Source: Acidobacteriota bacterium (GTDB taxonomy: Bacteria > Acidobacteriota > Terriglobia > Terriglobales > Acidobacteriaceae). From it: 64,000 nt of DNA. The notes below the pieces were generated by a model, which saw only the letters and a program-made list of their open reading frames with translations, made no database searches and was not told where the DNA came from. A program made the position numbers and the translations under genes. The stretch is taken from positions 62,001-126,000 of the forward strand of contig JAFDVW010000014.1 of the NCBI GenBank assembly GCA_018268755.1, given 5' to 3'. Each line of letters begins with the position of its first letter. Position 1 is the first letter of the stretch. Positions 25,221 to 32,709 of this stretch are shown here, in pieces.

Positions 25221-25794
25221 TCCAGCCTCTGCTGTCGCGTCGTCCAAAGTCCCAGAATTTTCCCGCGCAGAGCGCGCTTTTCTGCTTGGCTTGGCCCATG
25301 AAGCCATTGCCGGCGCCCTGGCGGGGAGGGAGATTGCCCGGGAGCCTCTTACCCCGCGCCTGGCGGAACCACGCGGGGTGTTCACGACCATCTACTGCCG
25401 AGGCAATTTGCGCGGCTGCATCGGGCACGTGCTGGCCACGGCCCCACTCTATCTTGCCGTGACCGAAACCGCCTGTGCCGCGGCCCTGCAGGACCCCCGC
25501 TTTGCCCCAGTAGGCTTGCCCGAGCTGGGCGACATAAGAATCTCGCTCAGTGTTCTTTCCGAACTCTTTCCCATTCGCGCCGAAGAGGTGGAGGTGGGCA
25601 AACACGGCCTGCTCATCACCTATCAGGGTCGGCGCGGGTTGCTGCTACCCCAGGTCCCGGTGGAGCAAGGCTGGGAGCGCGAAACTTTTTTGCAGCAGAC
25701 CTGCCGCAAGGCCCGCGTGCCGGAGGATGCCTGGCGCCACGGGGCCCTCTTGCAAGCCTTCACCAGCGAGACCTTCCAGGACCCCGCTTTGTAG
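25204..25794 (+). CDS. AMMECR1-domain protein
   Basis: A 196-residue protein whose AMMECR1 core has GVFTTIYCRGNLRGCIGH, the defining motif, DIRISLSVLSELFPI and LLLPQVPVEQGW. The ATG at 25204 lies 16 bp inside pgsA, after a purine-rich site (GGGGGAAAACCG). In most bacteria AMMECR1 genes neighbour a MEMO-family gene and a radical-SAM gene; neither is next to this one. Its function is unknown in any bacterium. Coupling to pgsA suggests co-regulation with lipid synthesis but no mechanism. Confidence 0.85.
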   Translation: MSQSLNPASAVASSKVPEFSRAERAFLLGLAHEAIAGALAGREIAREPLTPRLAEPRGVFTTIYCRGNLRGCIGHVLATAPLYLAVTETACAAALQDPRFAPVGLPELGDIRISLSVLSELFPIRAEEVEVGKHGLLITYQGRRGLLLPQVPVEQGWERETFLQQTCRKARVPEDAWRHGALLQAFTSETFQDPAL

Positions 25795-26166
25795 AAGATG
25801 ACGATCCGGCAGCCCTCAATGCGGATATGCCAAGCTCTCCGTCTCGTCACAAAAATTGCACCGAGAGTAACCTCCATCCATAAATTTCATGCTGGAATGC
25901 GGAGAAAGTGCGCTATCGTCGCTAGCAAGGAGCCGCCATGGAGTTGTACATCCTGATCGTGGGGTTGTTGTACCTGGGGTCGCAGATCCCGGGGAATCCG
26001 CATATTCTCGTCCGCCGCTAAGCAACTTGCCGGGAGCCTGATTGGGCGAACGGTTCGCTTGTCCCGCCTGTGGTCCGCTTATCCCATTCCAAGTTTTTTG
26101 GCGCAAAAAAAATTCGGAGAGACGGTCGTCCCTCCGAATCGGATCCAATTCCGGCTTGGCGAAGTT
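25795..26166. other. Intergenic region holding one small ORF
   Basis: No large gene lies in this 372-bp gap between the AMMECR1 gene and a convergent secreted-protein gene. The only feature I can support is the 27-codon ORF at 25938-26021. The flanks carry no obvious terminator hairpin. Confidence 0.5.
25938..26021 (+). CDS. Candidate 27-residue membrane micropeptide
   Basis: ATG 25938 to TAA 26019-26021 encodes MELYILIVGLLYLGSQIP... ending LVRR. AAGGAG lies 6 nt before the ATG, as good a ribosome site as that of any gene here. The first ~18 residues form one hydrophobic helix, and the tail is basic, the plan of small inner-membrane peptides. It is too short for standard gene calling. Expression is not demonstrated, and without homologues the alternative is a chance ORF. 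Confidence 0.45.
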   Translation: MELYILIVGLLYLGSQIPGNPHILVRR

Positions 26167-27114
26167 TTACTGGTCCAGTTCCACGTAGTCGCCCAGGTGG
26201 ACATCTTCCAAAGCGAAGACGATCATCCCGGTGGCCGTAGTCGGAGTGGTGCCGATGATGACGATCTCTCCCACCGCGCGCCGTGGCAGGTCGCGTACGT
26301 GAATGACCGGCCCCCCCGTTTTGGTCAGGAACTTCTGCTCAATCGATGGCGGCTTGCGCTGCGTATCTTCCGCCGCGGGCGCCTTGAACGAGAGTGAATC
26401 TACGGAATCATGAAGGTCCGCATCATAGGAGCGGACGGCGCGGAAATAGTCGCCGACCTTTACCCCTTGATTGGCCCCCAGGTTGACATAGACTTTCGCG
26501 CCGGTGCCCAGCTGCGAGTCAAAATCCTTGGCCATTACGATGCGGCCGCTGGTCTTGGCGCTTGCCGGAAGAAAGCGGTCGAAGTGTATAGGTTCATGGA
26601 AGGTAATGGCCGGTTTCTCCGCGAAGGGGATCACGAAATCGCCGGGGCCGACCCCGTCGCAGCTGAATTCGATCTGCCCGATGGCGCTTTTGCTGCGCGT
26701 GTCCACAATGCGCAGGCGGGCCAATTCGGCATAGGGTTGTCCCATGCTCTTGATCAGGCGGAACTGCCCTTTGAACAGCTCATAACGGTTGATATCGCGG
26801 AGTTCGCGGACCACGGTGTACTGTTGTCCCACCTGATAGCCGCCGCCGGTGAGGAACACCATGTCGCTGTTCACGAATTGGGTGGTATTGGGTGTCTGTA
26901 GACCGCCGGCGACGTAGTTCGCGTTGGGGAGGCGCTTCTCACTGACGAACCCGGCACAGTACAAATCGGCGGCGGTGGGGGTCTGGACCCGCTCAGTAGG
27001 GAAGCCCACCGTGGTGACCAGGGTCCCATCTGGTCCCGCAACCGCTTGGTTGGCCTGCTGGGCGAAGGCGCCTGCAGCCAGGCAGAGATACAGCAAAAGT
27101 CCTGTTTTCTTCAT
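26167..27114 (-). CDS. Exported protein of unknown function
   Basis: The ATG at 27114, with GGGGAG upstream, gives 315 residues opening with a signal peptide (MKKTGLLLYLCLAAGAFAQQ). The body is beta-rich, and the segment VYVNLGANQGVKVGDYFRAVR followed by VGEIVIIGTTPTTATGMIV resembles the repeating strand-turn pattern of LysM-less periplasmic or peptidoglycan-linked proteins, but I cannot name the family. The earlier ATG at 27195 is not supported. It lies convergent to the AMMECR1 gene and divergent from aroDE. Function unknown. Confidence 0.75.
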   Translation of the reverse strand: MKKTGLLLYLCLAAGAFAQQANQAVAGPDGTLVTTVGFPTERVQTPTAADLYCAGFVSEKRLPNANYVAGGLQTPNTTQFVNSDMVFLTGGGYQVGQQYTVVRELRDINRYELFKGQFRLIKSMGQPYAELARLRIVDTRSKSAIGQIEFSCDGVGPGDFVIPFAEKPAITFHEPIHFDRFLPASAKTSGRIVMAKDFDSQLGTGAKVYVNLGANQGVKVGDYFRAVRSYDADLHDSVDSLSFKAPAAEDTQRKPPSIEQKFLTKTGGPVIHVRDLPRRAVGEIVIIGTTPTTATGMIVFALEDVHLGDYVELDQ

Positions 27115-27341
27115 CTTGTCTCCCCGAAGCCGGAAAAAATCCGCCTCCTGCGCTAACTGCAACAATCTAAGGGTTTTCAATGCTGACAGTAACAACCGGG
27201 TAAGGGGTGGTCAAGGTTACGCTGGTGTCATGGATGGTAGGATAAAAAGTTTCTTGCAGCAAAATTTGATAATCCATTGTTGCATCTGGAATTAGGCGCC
27301 TGTAAGATCGCGCCGATTCAGGCATTTTAGAAATTCTGACG

Positions 27342-28910
27342 ATGACGGCTGCCAGTTCGAACTTTGTACCTCGTCTATTTCCCATGCGACTGCCTCGCGT
27401 ATGCGTGGCGGTCATCGCCTCGGAGGCCTCCGAGCTGATCTCAAAGGCGGAGTCGCTGGTAAGAGATAACTCCTTTCTTGAGTTGCGTTTAGACTATCTT
27501 GCCAAGCCTGCCTCGGCGTTCCCCAAGATCAAGCAGTTTCTGGACTACTATCCCTACGCGACCCTGATCGCCACCTGCCGCCGCACGGGCAGCGGGGGCA
27601 AATATCACGGATCGCTGGCCTCCCAGCTGGAAATTCTGGGGAAGGCGGCTGCCGCCGGCTGCCAGCTGGTGGATATCGAGCTGGAGAGCGCGGCGCGCTG
27701 TAAACCTGCTCAGCTGCAACAGCTGCGCACCCGTGCCGCCCTTATCCTTTCGTCTCACGACTTCAAGGCCACCAAGAAGCTGGAGGCCACACTCGACCAG
27801 ATGGTCGCTTACCCGGCGGATTTCTATAAGATCGTTTCCACCGCCACCCGCCTCTATGACAATGTCGAGATGATGCGCCTGCTGGAGACCCGCAGCGACA
27901 AGCACTCCTTGATCGGGCTCTGCATGGGCGAGCAGGGAATCATCAGCCGGGTGGTGGGCGTGCGGGCGGGCAGCGTGTTCACCTTCGGCGCGGTCAATCC
28001 GGACGAAAAGACCGCTCCGGGGCAAGTGACGGCGCAGGAGTTGCGCAGCACGTACCGTATTGACAGTGTGGACGCCGCCACGCGCGTCTATGGCGTGGTG
28101 GGAGACCCGGTTTCGCACTCCCTTTCTCCTACCATCATGAATGCGGCTTTCCGGCGGGAAAACGTCAATGCGGTCTACGTGGCCCTGCACGCCAAAAGTC
28201 TGAAAGACCTGATGGGCTGCGTGCGCGACATTCCCATCCACGGCCTTTCCGTGACCATGCCCTACAAGCAGGAGATCGTCGAGTATCTCGACAACACGGA
28301 CGCCTATACGGCGAAAACGGGCGCGTGCAATACGGTCGTGCGCTCGCAGGATGGCAAGCTCTACGGCTTTAATACGGACGCGGCCGGCGTGGTGCGTCCT
28401 CTGGAGCAGCGGGTTGCGCTTGACCAGGCGAAGATCCTGGTGCTGGGGGCGGGCGGGGCGGCGCGGGCGGCGGTGTTTGGTTTGAAAGAACGCGGCGCGG
28501 AAGTTTTCATCCTGAACCGTACGGCCGCCACAGCGCAGAAACTGGCGCGTCAGGCCAAAGCGCGCGTGGTGAAACGGGCCGATCTGAAGAAACTTGCCTT
28601 CGACGTCATTGTCAATGCTACCCCGGTGGGCATGGGCAACACCAAGGATTCGCCGCTCAACGAAAACGAGATCCAGGCAAAGTATGTTTTCGATATGGTC
28701 TACGATCCAGGCGAGACGCGCTTGCTGAAAATGGCAAAGGCGCGCGGCGCCCAGGTGATTCCTGGCATTGAAATGTTTGTGAATCAAGCGGCGCGGCAAT
28801 TTGAGATCTGGACCGGCAAGCCGGCGCCCGGAGACGAAATGTTGCGCGTGGTGACCTTGGCTCTGCAAGATCGGGCGGCCAAGGCGGCGGCCAAAGAAAA
28901 CAAGAAGTAG
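27342..28910 (+). CDS. aroDE: Bifunctional 3-dehydroquinate dehydratase (type I) / shikimate dehydrogenase
   Basis: A 522-residue fusion for two successive steps of the shikimate pathway. The N-terminal half is a type I dehydratase with FLELRLDYL (about residue 47), the SSHDF motif and the Schiff-base lysine in DFYKIVSTA (about 162). The C-terminal half, from about residue 249, is AroE: GDPVSHSLSPTIMN, VTMPYKQEIVEYLD with catalytic Lys, the NADP-binding GAGGAARAAVFGL and a late QAARQFEIWTG. Similar fusions are known from Acidobacteria, chlamydiae and plants. ATG 27342 gives 14 residues before RLPRVCVAVI; the ATG at 27384 is possible. It converges on a lipoprotein gene. Confidence 0.93.
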   Translation: MTAASSNFVPRLFPMRLPRVCVAVIASEASELISKAESLVRDNSFLELRLDYLAKPASAFPKIKQFLDYYPYATLIATCRRTGSGGKYHGSLASQLEILGKAAAAGCQLVDIELESAARCKPAQLQQLRTRAALILSSHDFKATKKLEATLDQMVAYPADFYKIVSTATRLYDNVEMMRLLETRSDKHSLIGLCMGEQGIISRVVGVRAGSVFTFGAVNPDEKTAPGQVTAQELRSTYRIDSVDAATRVYGVVGDPVSHSLSPTIMNAAFRRENVNAVYVALHAKSLKDLMGCVRDIPIHGLSVTMPYKQEIVEYLDNTDAYTAKTGACNTVVRSQDGKLYGFNTDAAGVVRPLEQRVALDQAKILVLGAGGAARAAVFGLKERGAEVFILNRTAATAQKLARQAKARVVKRADLKKLAFDVIVNATPVGMGNTKDSPLNENEIQAKYVFDMVYDPGETRLLKMAKARGAQVIPGIEMFVNQAARQFEIWTGKPAPGDEMLRVVTLALQDRAAKAAAKENKK

Positions 28911-28929
28911 AGGCGCAGCTGGGCCTCTA
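28908..28929. terminator. Bidirectional hairpin between aroDE and the YXWGXW gene
   Basis: TAGAGGC-(8 nt)-GCCTCTA has perfect 7-bp arms. The aroDE stop codon TAG forms the first arm, and CTTC tracts flank both sides. Position between convergent genes suggests a shared terminator. T-runs are weak. Confidence 0.55.
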
Positions 28930-28945
28930 CTTCGCCTGTTTCAAT

Positions 28946-29260
28946 CTAGCGCCAATACCCTTCCACCCAGTACCATCCGTGGCGATTGTGCGCCCAATGT
29001 CCCGCGACCCAGCGGCGGTGCCGGTCGGGGCGGCGCTCCCAATGGCCGGGGACCCACCTGTAGCCGGCGCCGGTCCAGCGCTGATACCCTCCAATCCAGA
29101 TGAAGTCGGGGCCGGGGGCCATCATGTGGCGTTCGCCCAGGGGCGGCGGGGGAGGCGTGCGCACATAAACCACCGGACCGCGAGGTCCTGAAGAGCAAGC
29201 CGACAAAAGCAGGGCGGCCCCTAAGACTCCCAGAGACATCAGGCGTTGGCAGATGGTCAT
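28946..29260 (-). CDS. YXWGXW-repeat lipoprotein
   Basis: The ATG at 29260 follows AGGAGG at an ideal distance and gives 104 residues. A lipoprotein signal ends LLLSAC (lipidated Cys about residue 22). After a Pro-rich stretch (RTPPPPPLGER) come repeats with Trp-Gly spacing: WIGGYQRWTGAGYRWVPGHW, then RWVAGHW and WYWVEGYWR. This is the YXWGXW repeat family of exported proteins, known mainly in Proteobacteria and Acidobacteria and of unclear role, perhaps cell-surface. The mature protein is only ~80 residues. An upstream ATG at 29338 is not supported. Confidence 0.82.
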   Translation of the reverse strand: MTICQRLMSLGVLGAALLLSACSSGPRGPVVYVRTPPPPPLGERHMMAPGPDFIWIGGYQRWTGAGYRWVPGHWERRPDRHRRWVAGHWAHNRHGWYWVEGYWR

Positions 29261-29691
29261 GCGAAGGTCCTCCTGGTAAATGGCAATCTGAAAAAACTCC
29301 GGCTGCCGCTTCTCGCAATGCAAACCCGGCTGGAGCACAAAAGTTGGCGGCCGGGCTTTCGTGTTTTCTTCTTCCTCGGGAAACGTCTATTTCAGATGGC
29401 CGGCAATTGTGTAACGGTTGTATCTTCTTGCAGCCATTAGGGCGAGAAGCGTTGGGCAGAGTAAACGTTTTAGTACAGGAAATACGGGGTTTTTGCCGGG
29501 ATGTCATGTGCAACGAAAAAGTTGCATTCTTTTCATGGTTGGGAGTAAGATGCGCCTTGGACGTACTTGTGAGCGTCCAGTCTCGAAGTAGCACTGCCCT
29601 TTCTTCCTAAGGTTCAAAGGCCGTAGCCAAACGTCAAGGATGATCGGGGTGACACTGCATCACCTCGGCCCAAGTTCGGAGAGACACCTCT
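29261..29691. other. Intergenic region between YXWGXW gene and gvpL/F-like gene
   Basis: This 431-bp divergent spacer has no supported ORF. It contains a stem of CCCGGC and GCCGGG near 29326-29356 and a small hairpin, TGCAAC-gaaaaa-GTTGCA, at 29509-29526. One could be a terminator or a structured leader for either gene. I could not identify a known riboswitch in it. Confidence 0.4.
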
Positions 29692-30438
29692 ATGGCGTGG
29701 TACGCGTATTGCCTGACCGAGCAGCTTGCCCTGAAAAATGGAACCCGCACTCGCCGTCCTTATTTGCTGGATGGCGTTCAAGGAGTGAACGGCGCCGCCG
29801 TTCTCGGGTACCCGAGCGGAGAGTTCGCCGTGGTAGTGAGCGAATTCGACCGCACCACCGAGCAATTGGAACAGAAAGCTGTTCTGGAGCATGCCCGCGT
29901 CGTTAGCGCGTGCTTTCGCACCGGAACGGTTTTGCCTTTCCGCTTTGGGACCATCTTCGACAGCGATGAAGCGCTCCGGCAGGCCGTCCGCGCCAATCGC
30001 CGCGCTTTTGGCCTGAGCGTAGCTCGGCTGCGTGGCAAAGCCGAAATGCACCTCAAACTGGTGGTGCGCGATGGGTCTATCCGCGATGCCATGGCGGAAG
30101 TCCAAATCCCTGACACCGTAGGTGGAGAATACCTCGCCAAACTGCGGGAAAAGGCCTCGAAAGATCGCGAGCGGCAAACCAAGGCCCGGGCGCTCTCCGT
30201 GCAAGTGCACAAGATGTTCAATCCGCTGGAAGAAGAAATCAGCTGTAAACGCGTCGACTCCGACGGAATGCTCATCGACATCGCCCACCTGATCGACACT
30301 AAATCCATCGAAAAATATCAGAACCGCTACAGTTCTGCCGCCAAGCAGTTGAAGAACTGCGAGATCGCCATCAGCGGCCCCTGGCCTCCCTACCATTTCC
30401 TGCCGGGGAAACTGCGGACGGTGGCAGGAAACTCCTAG
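29692..30438 (+). CDS. GvpL/GvpF-family protein (orphan)
   Basis: A 248-residue protein opening MAWYAYCLTEQ. It carries RTGTVLPFRFGTIFDSDEAL, AEMHLKLVVRD and the terminal GPWPPYHFLPGKL, all typical of gas-vesicle proteins GvpL/GvpF. In gas-vesicle producers these help assemble the shell, but here no gvpA, gvpN, gvpK or other gas vesicle gene appears in the window. Solitary GvpL/F-like genes occur in many soil bacteria, so another role is likely. A strong intrinsic terminator follows 20 bp after the stop. The long region upstream suggests it has its own promoter. Confidence 0.85.
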   Translation: MAWYAYCLTEQLALKNGTRTRRPYLLDGVQGVNGAAVLGYPSGEFAVVVSEFDRTTEQLEQKAVLEHARVVSACFRTGTVLPFRFGTIFDSDEALRQAVRANRRAFGLSVARLRGKAEMHLKLVVRDGSIRDAMAEVQIPDTVGGEYLAKLREKASKDRERQTKARALSVQVHKMFNPLEEEISCKRVDSDGMLIDIAHLIDTKSIEKYQNRYSSAAKQLKNCEIAISGPWPPYHFLPGKLRTVAGNS

Positions 30439-30457
30439 TCCTGCTTTCGTGCATCCG

Positions 30458-30496
30458 AAGGGGAATCTGCGAGCGCAGATTCCCCTTCTGCTTTTT
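30458..30496 (+). terminator. Intrinsic terminator after the gvpL/F-like gene
   Basis: AAGGGGAATCTGC-GAGC-GCAGATTCCCCTT has 13-bp perfect arms, then CTG and TTTTT. It is on the plus strand, 20 nt after the stop at 30438. Confidence 0.92.
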
Positions 30497-30878
30497 CGGC
30501 CGCAACGGCGCGCTTCAGAACGTCTGTCGAGCCCGCTTGACCATGATCAGGGTAGGCTGCTGCAGGGAATGTGCAGGATTCTGCATGTTCTGGGCCCCGC
30601 CCCGGAAGGGGCCGGAACCGGCAGCAAGGCCGCGTTCTCCCGATAATCCACCGCGTTTCAACAGGTTATCGCGGTTGCCGCCGCGGCCGCTCGGGGCGCG
30701 CACTTTGGCTCCGCAAGTGCTTTCTCCCTAGGCAAGGGAAAGAGGCCGCTGACGGTTTTATGTACGACACTTTCCATTGTTCTCGACACTTCCTTTTGAG
30801 CCGGATGCAGGTTGCAGCCGGCGCCTGGTTACAACTCTCCTGACTTCCCGCCTTCTCGCCTCTTTTAAGCTTTTAAGT
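30497..30878 (+). ncRNA. Geneless stretch between two same-strand terminators: candidate ncRNA
   Basis: No convincing ORF covers this ~380-bp region. Because one terminator closes the gene upstream and a second (30879-30904) closes this stretch, a separate plus-strand transcript may start inside it. There are GC-rich hairpins, for example GGCCCCGCCCCGGAAGGGGCC at about 30593-30613. Motifs of tmRNA and RNase P are absent, and a GGAA loop alone is not enough to call SRP RNA. A minus-strand GTG ORF at 30515-30703 (62 residues, Gly/Arg-rich, CGGAG site) is an alternative. Class unresolved. Confidence 0.3.
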
Positions 30879-30904
30879 GGCCCCAGAAATGGGGCCGCTT
30901 TTTT
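30879..30904 (+). terminator. Intrinsic terminator upstream of the M28 peptidase
   Basis: GGCCCC-AGAAAT-GGGGCC followed by GC and six T, on the plus strand. It ends a transcript before the M28 peptidase gene, which starts 45 nt later. The gene before the previous terminator cannot be its source, so a transcript must begin in 30497-30878, or this acts as an attenuator for the peptidase. Confidence 0.8.
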
Positions 30905-30948
30905 GTGGCGGTCAAAATCGCCGGCTTTGTACACTGACTCAACCAACC

Positions 30949-32361
30949 ATGTTCCGACCAATCGTCTCGCTTGTTGCCCTTGGCATCTTCCTATGCGCCT
31001 CGCCGCTGCTGACGCAGGCGCAAAAATCCTCCGCTCCGCTGCTCAGGGAGCTGGCCGCGCTGCGCGACGCCGCTATGGCGGACGACTACGCCTATCGGCA
31101 AGTGGCTTATCTGACGCAGAACATTGGTCCGCGCGGCCCCGGATCGCCGCAGGCGCAAGCCGCCGTGGAATACGTGGCGGCGGAGCTGCGCAAGCTGGGT
31201 CTGGAGGTGCGCCTGGAAGAAGTGCAGGTGCCGCGCTGGTATCGCGGGGTGGAAACCGCCGAGTTGGTGGAGTATCCCGGGCAGGCGCCGGGTACGGTGC
31301 AGAAAATTGTGTTGACCGCGCTGGGCGGCAATGCGCCGACTTCCGCCCAGGGGCTGACCGCGGAGGTCATCGTGGCGCACAGCTTCGATGAGCTCAAGGC
31401 CCTGGGCCGGGAGAAGGTGGCAGGCAAGATCGTCCTGTTTGATGTCTCCTTTGACCAGAAGAAAGCCGATGCCGGCAACGCCATGGAGGCTTATGGCGAA
31501 GCCGTTGCCTATCGCGGCGGTGGCGCCCGGGCGGCGGCCGAACTGGGCGCGGTGGGCATGCTGGTGCGCTCAGTGGGCGGAGCCAACTTTCGCTTGCCGC
31601 ACACCGGAGGCAGCGCTCCCTCCGGGATTCCCGCCGGCGCGGTGAGCGCGGAAGATTCCGACCTCATGGCGTCTTTGGCCAAACAAGGCAAGGTACGTAT
31701 TCACCTGGTGCTGACCTCGGAAATTCAGAAGCCGGTGAAAAGCTACAACGTGGTCGCGGACTTAAAGGGAGCGGAACGTCCCGAAGAGATTGTCGTGGTG
31801 TCGGGGCACCTGGATTCCTGGGACCTGGGCACGGGCGCGATTGACGATGCGGCCGGCGTGGCGGTGGCCATGGAGGCGGCCAAATTGGTGCAGGAGTTGA
31901 AGCTGCGGCCGCGGCGGACCCTGCGCGTGATTGCCTGGATGGACGAAGAAAACGGGGGCGCCGGCCAGGGCGCCTACACGGCGGCGCACGGCGGGGAATT
32001 CTCCAAACACGTGGCCGCTATTGAAAGCGACTTCGGCGCGGAGCATCCGCTGGGATTTGAAGCGAAGATCAGCGAGGCGGCTTTGCCTTTTCTGCGGCCG
32101 GTGCAGGAAACGCTCCGCCCCATCGGCGCGAACTTGATCAAGCTAACTCCATACAGCCCCGGGGCGGACATCGGTCCCATGGCCAAAGCGGGTGTGCCGG
32201 CCTTTGGCCTGATGCAGTCGGGGCGCACCTACTTTTTCTATCACCACACTGCGGCCGACACGCTGGACAAGATTGATCCGAAGGAACTGCAGGAAAACGC
32301 CGCCGCGATGGCGGTGCTGGGCTACGCGCTGGCCGCCTTGCCGGAGCCGTTGCCGCGGTAG
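30949..32361 (+). CDS. Exported M28-family metallopeptidase
   Basis: ATG 30949 gives 470 residues; the upstream ATG at 30877 overlaps the terminator and is rejected. A signal peptide (MFRPIVSLVALGIFLC...) is followed by a PA-type insert and a zinc aminopeptidase domain. Zinc ligands are at SGHLDSWD (about 285), GAIDDAAGV (about 300) and the MDEENGGAG pair (about 331), with the late His in FYHHTAADT. These enzymes remove N-terminal residues from peptides outside the cytoplasm (aminopeptidase Y or PSMA/glutaminyl-cyclase-like group). It lies tail-to-tail with the gene at 32363. Confidence 0.92.
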   Translation: MFRPIVSLVALGIFLCASPLLTQAQKSSAPLLRELAALRDAAMADDYAYRQVAYLTQNIGPRGPGSPQAQAAVEYVAAELRKLGLEVRLEEVQVPRWYRGVETAELVEYPGQAPGTVQKIVLTALGGNAPTSAQGLTAEVIVAHSFDELKALGREKVAGKIVLFDVSFDQKKADAGNAMEAYGEAVAYRGGGARAAAELGAVGMLVRSVGGANFRLPHTGGSAPSGIPAGAVSAEDSDLMASLAKQGKVRIHLVLTSEIQKPVKSYNVVADLKGAERPEEIVVVSGHLDSWDLGTGAIDDAAGVAVAMEAAKLVQELKLRPRRTLRVIAWMDEENGGAGQGAYTAAHGGEFSKHVAAIESDFGAEHPLGFEAKISEAALPFLRPVQETLRPIGANLIKLTPYSPGADIGPMAKAGVPAFGLMQSGRTYFFYHHTAADTLDKIDPKELQENAAAMAVLGYALAALPEPLPR

Positions 32362-32362
32362 C

Positions 32363-32668
32363 TCAGTGGCTGGCGTTGGCGATTCCCGCCAGAGTCTTCG
32401 TCTGCAGGTAGTGGCGAATCTCCACAATCGTAGCGGAGACCAGTACGATGCCGCCGATGATCATTGCGCCCGGAAGCGCAAAGTAGCGATAGGCGACGGC
32501 CATGTTGGGATGCACTCCCTCCAGGACCGATGCCATCAGCGTGCCCAGTATCCCGAGAAACAGACAGAGCCCGAACGAGAGCAGGGTCAGCAGAAACGTG
32601 ATGATCACGATGCGAGGCGGAATCAGGTACCAGCGCGGCGCGTGAGCGCGTTTTTTACCGAAAGGCAT
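32363..32668 (-). CDS. Small two-helix membrane protein
   Basis: A 101-residue protein with two membrane helices (RIVIITFLLTLLSFGLCLFL and LPGAMIIGGIVLVSATIVEI) joined by a short loop and a cytosolic basic N-terminus (MPFGKKRAHAPRW). I do not recognise the family beyond a general acidobacterial hypothetical. Its stop is one base past the M28 peptidase stop, so their 3' ends abut. It follows the capA gene (32710-34260) on the minus strand and may share its transcript, 41 bp apart. Confidence 0.6.
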   Translation of the reverse strand: MPFGKKRAHAPRWYLIPPRIVIITFLLTLLSFGLCLFLGILGTLMASVLEGVHPNMAVAYRYFALPGAMIIGGIVLVSATIVEIRHYLQTKTLAGIANASH

Positions 32669-32709
32669 ACTGTCTCTAGGCTACATCACGATCCCGGGCA
32701 AGGGAAAGG

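Noticed and set aside
29326-29380. Cyclic-di-GMP riboswitch upstream of the YXWGXW gene
   Set aside because: Some stems are present but the conserved GEMM core sequences are not.
30590-30640. Possible SRP RNA helix 8 (CCCCGGAAGGGG, then GGCAGCAAGG)
   Set aside because: A GGAA loop is present but the conserved asymmetric internal loop and the 5'/3' pairing of SRP RNA could not be found.
30515-30703. 62-codon Gly/Arg-rich minus-strand ORF with a GTG start and CGGAG site
   Set aside because: Not rejected outright, but the composition follows the local GC-rich hairpins and there is no recognisable fold; kept only as an alternative in the ncRNA entry.
30571-30843. Plus-strand ORF of 90 codons in the same geneless stretch
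   Set aside because: No ribosome site, Arg/Gly/Cys composition untypical of the neighbours.
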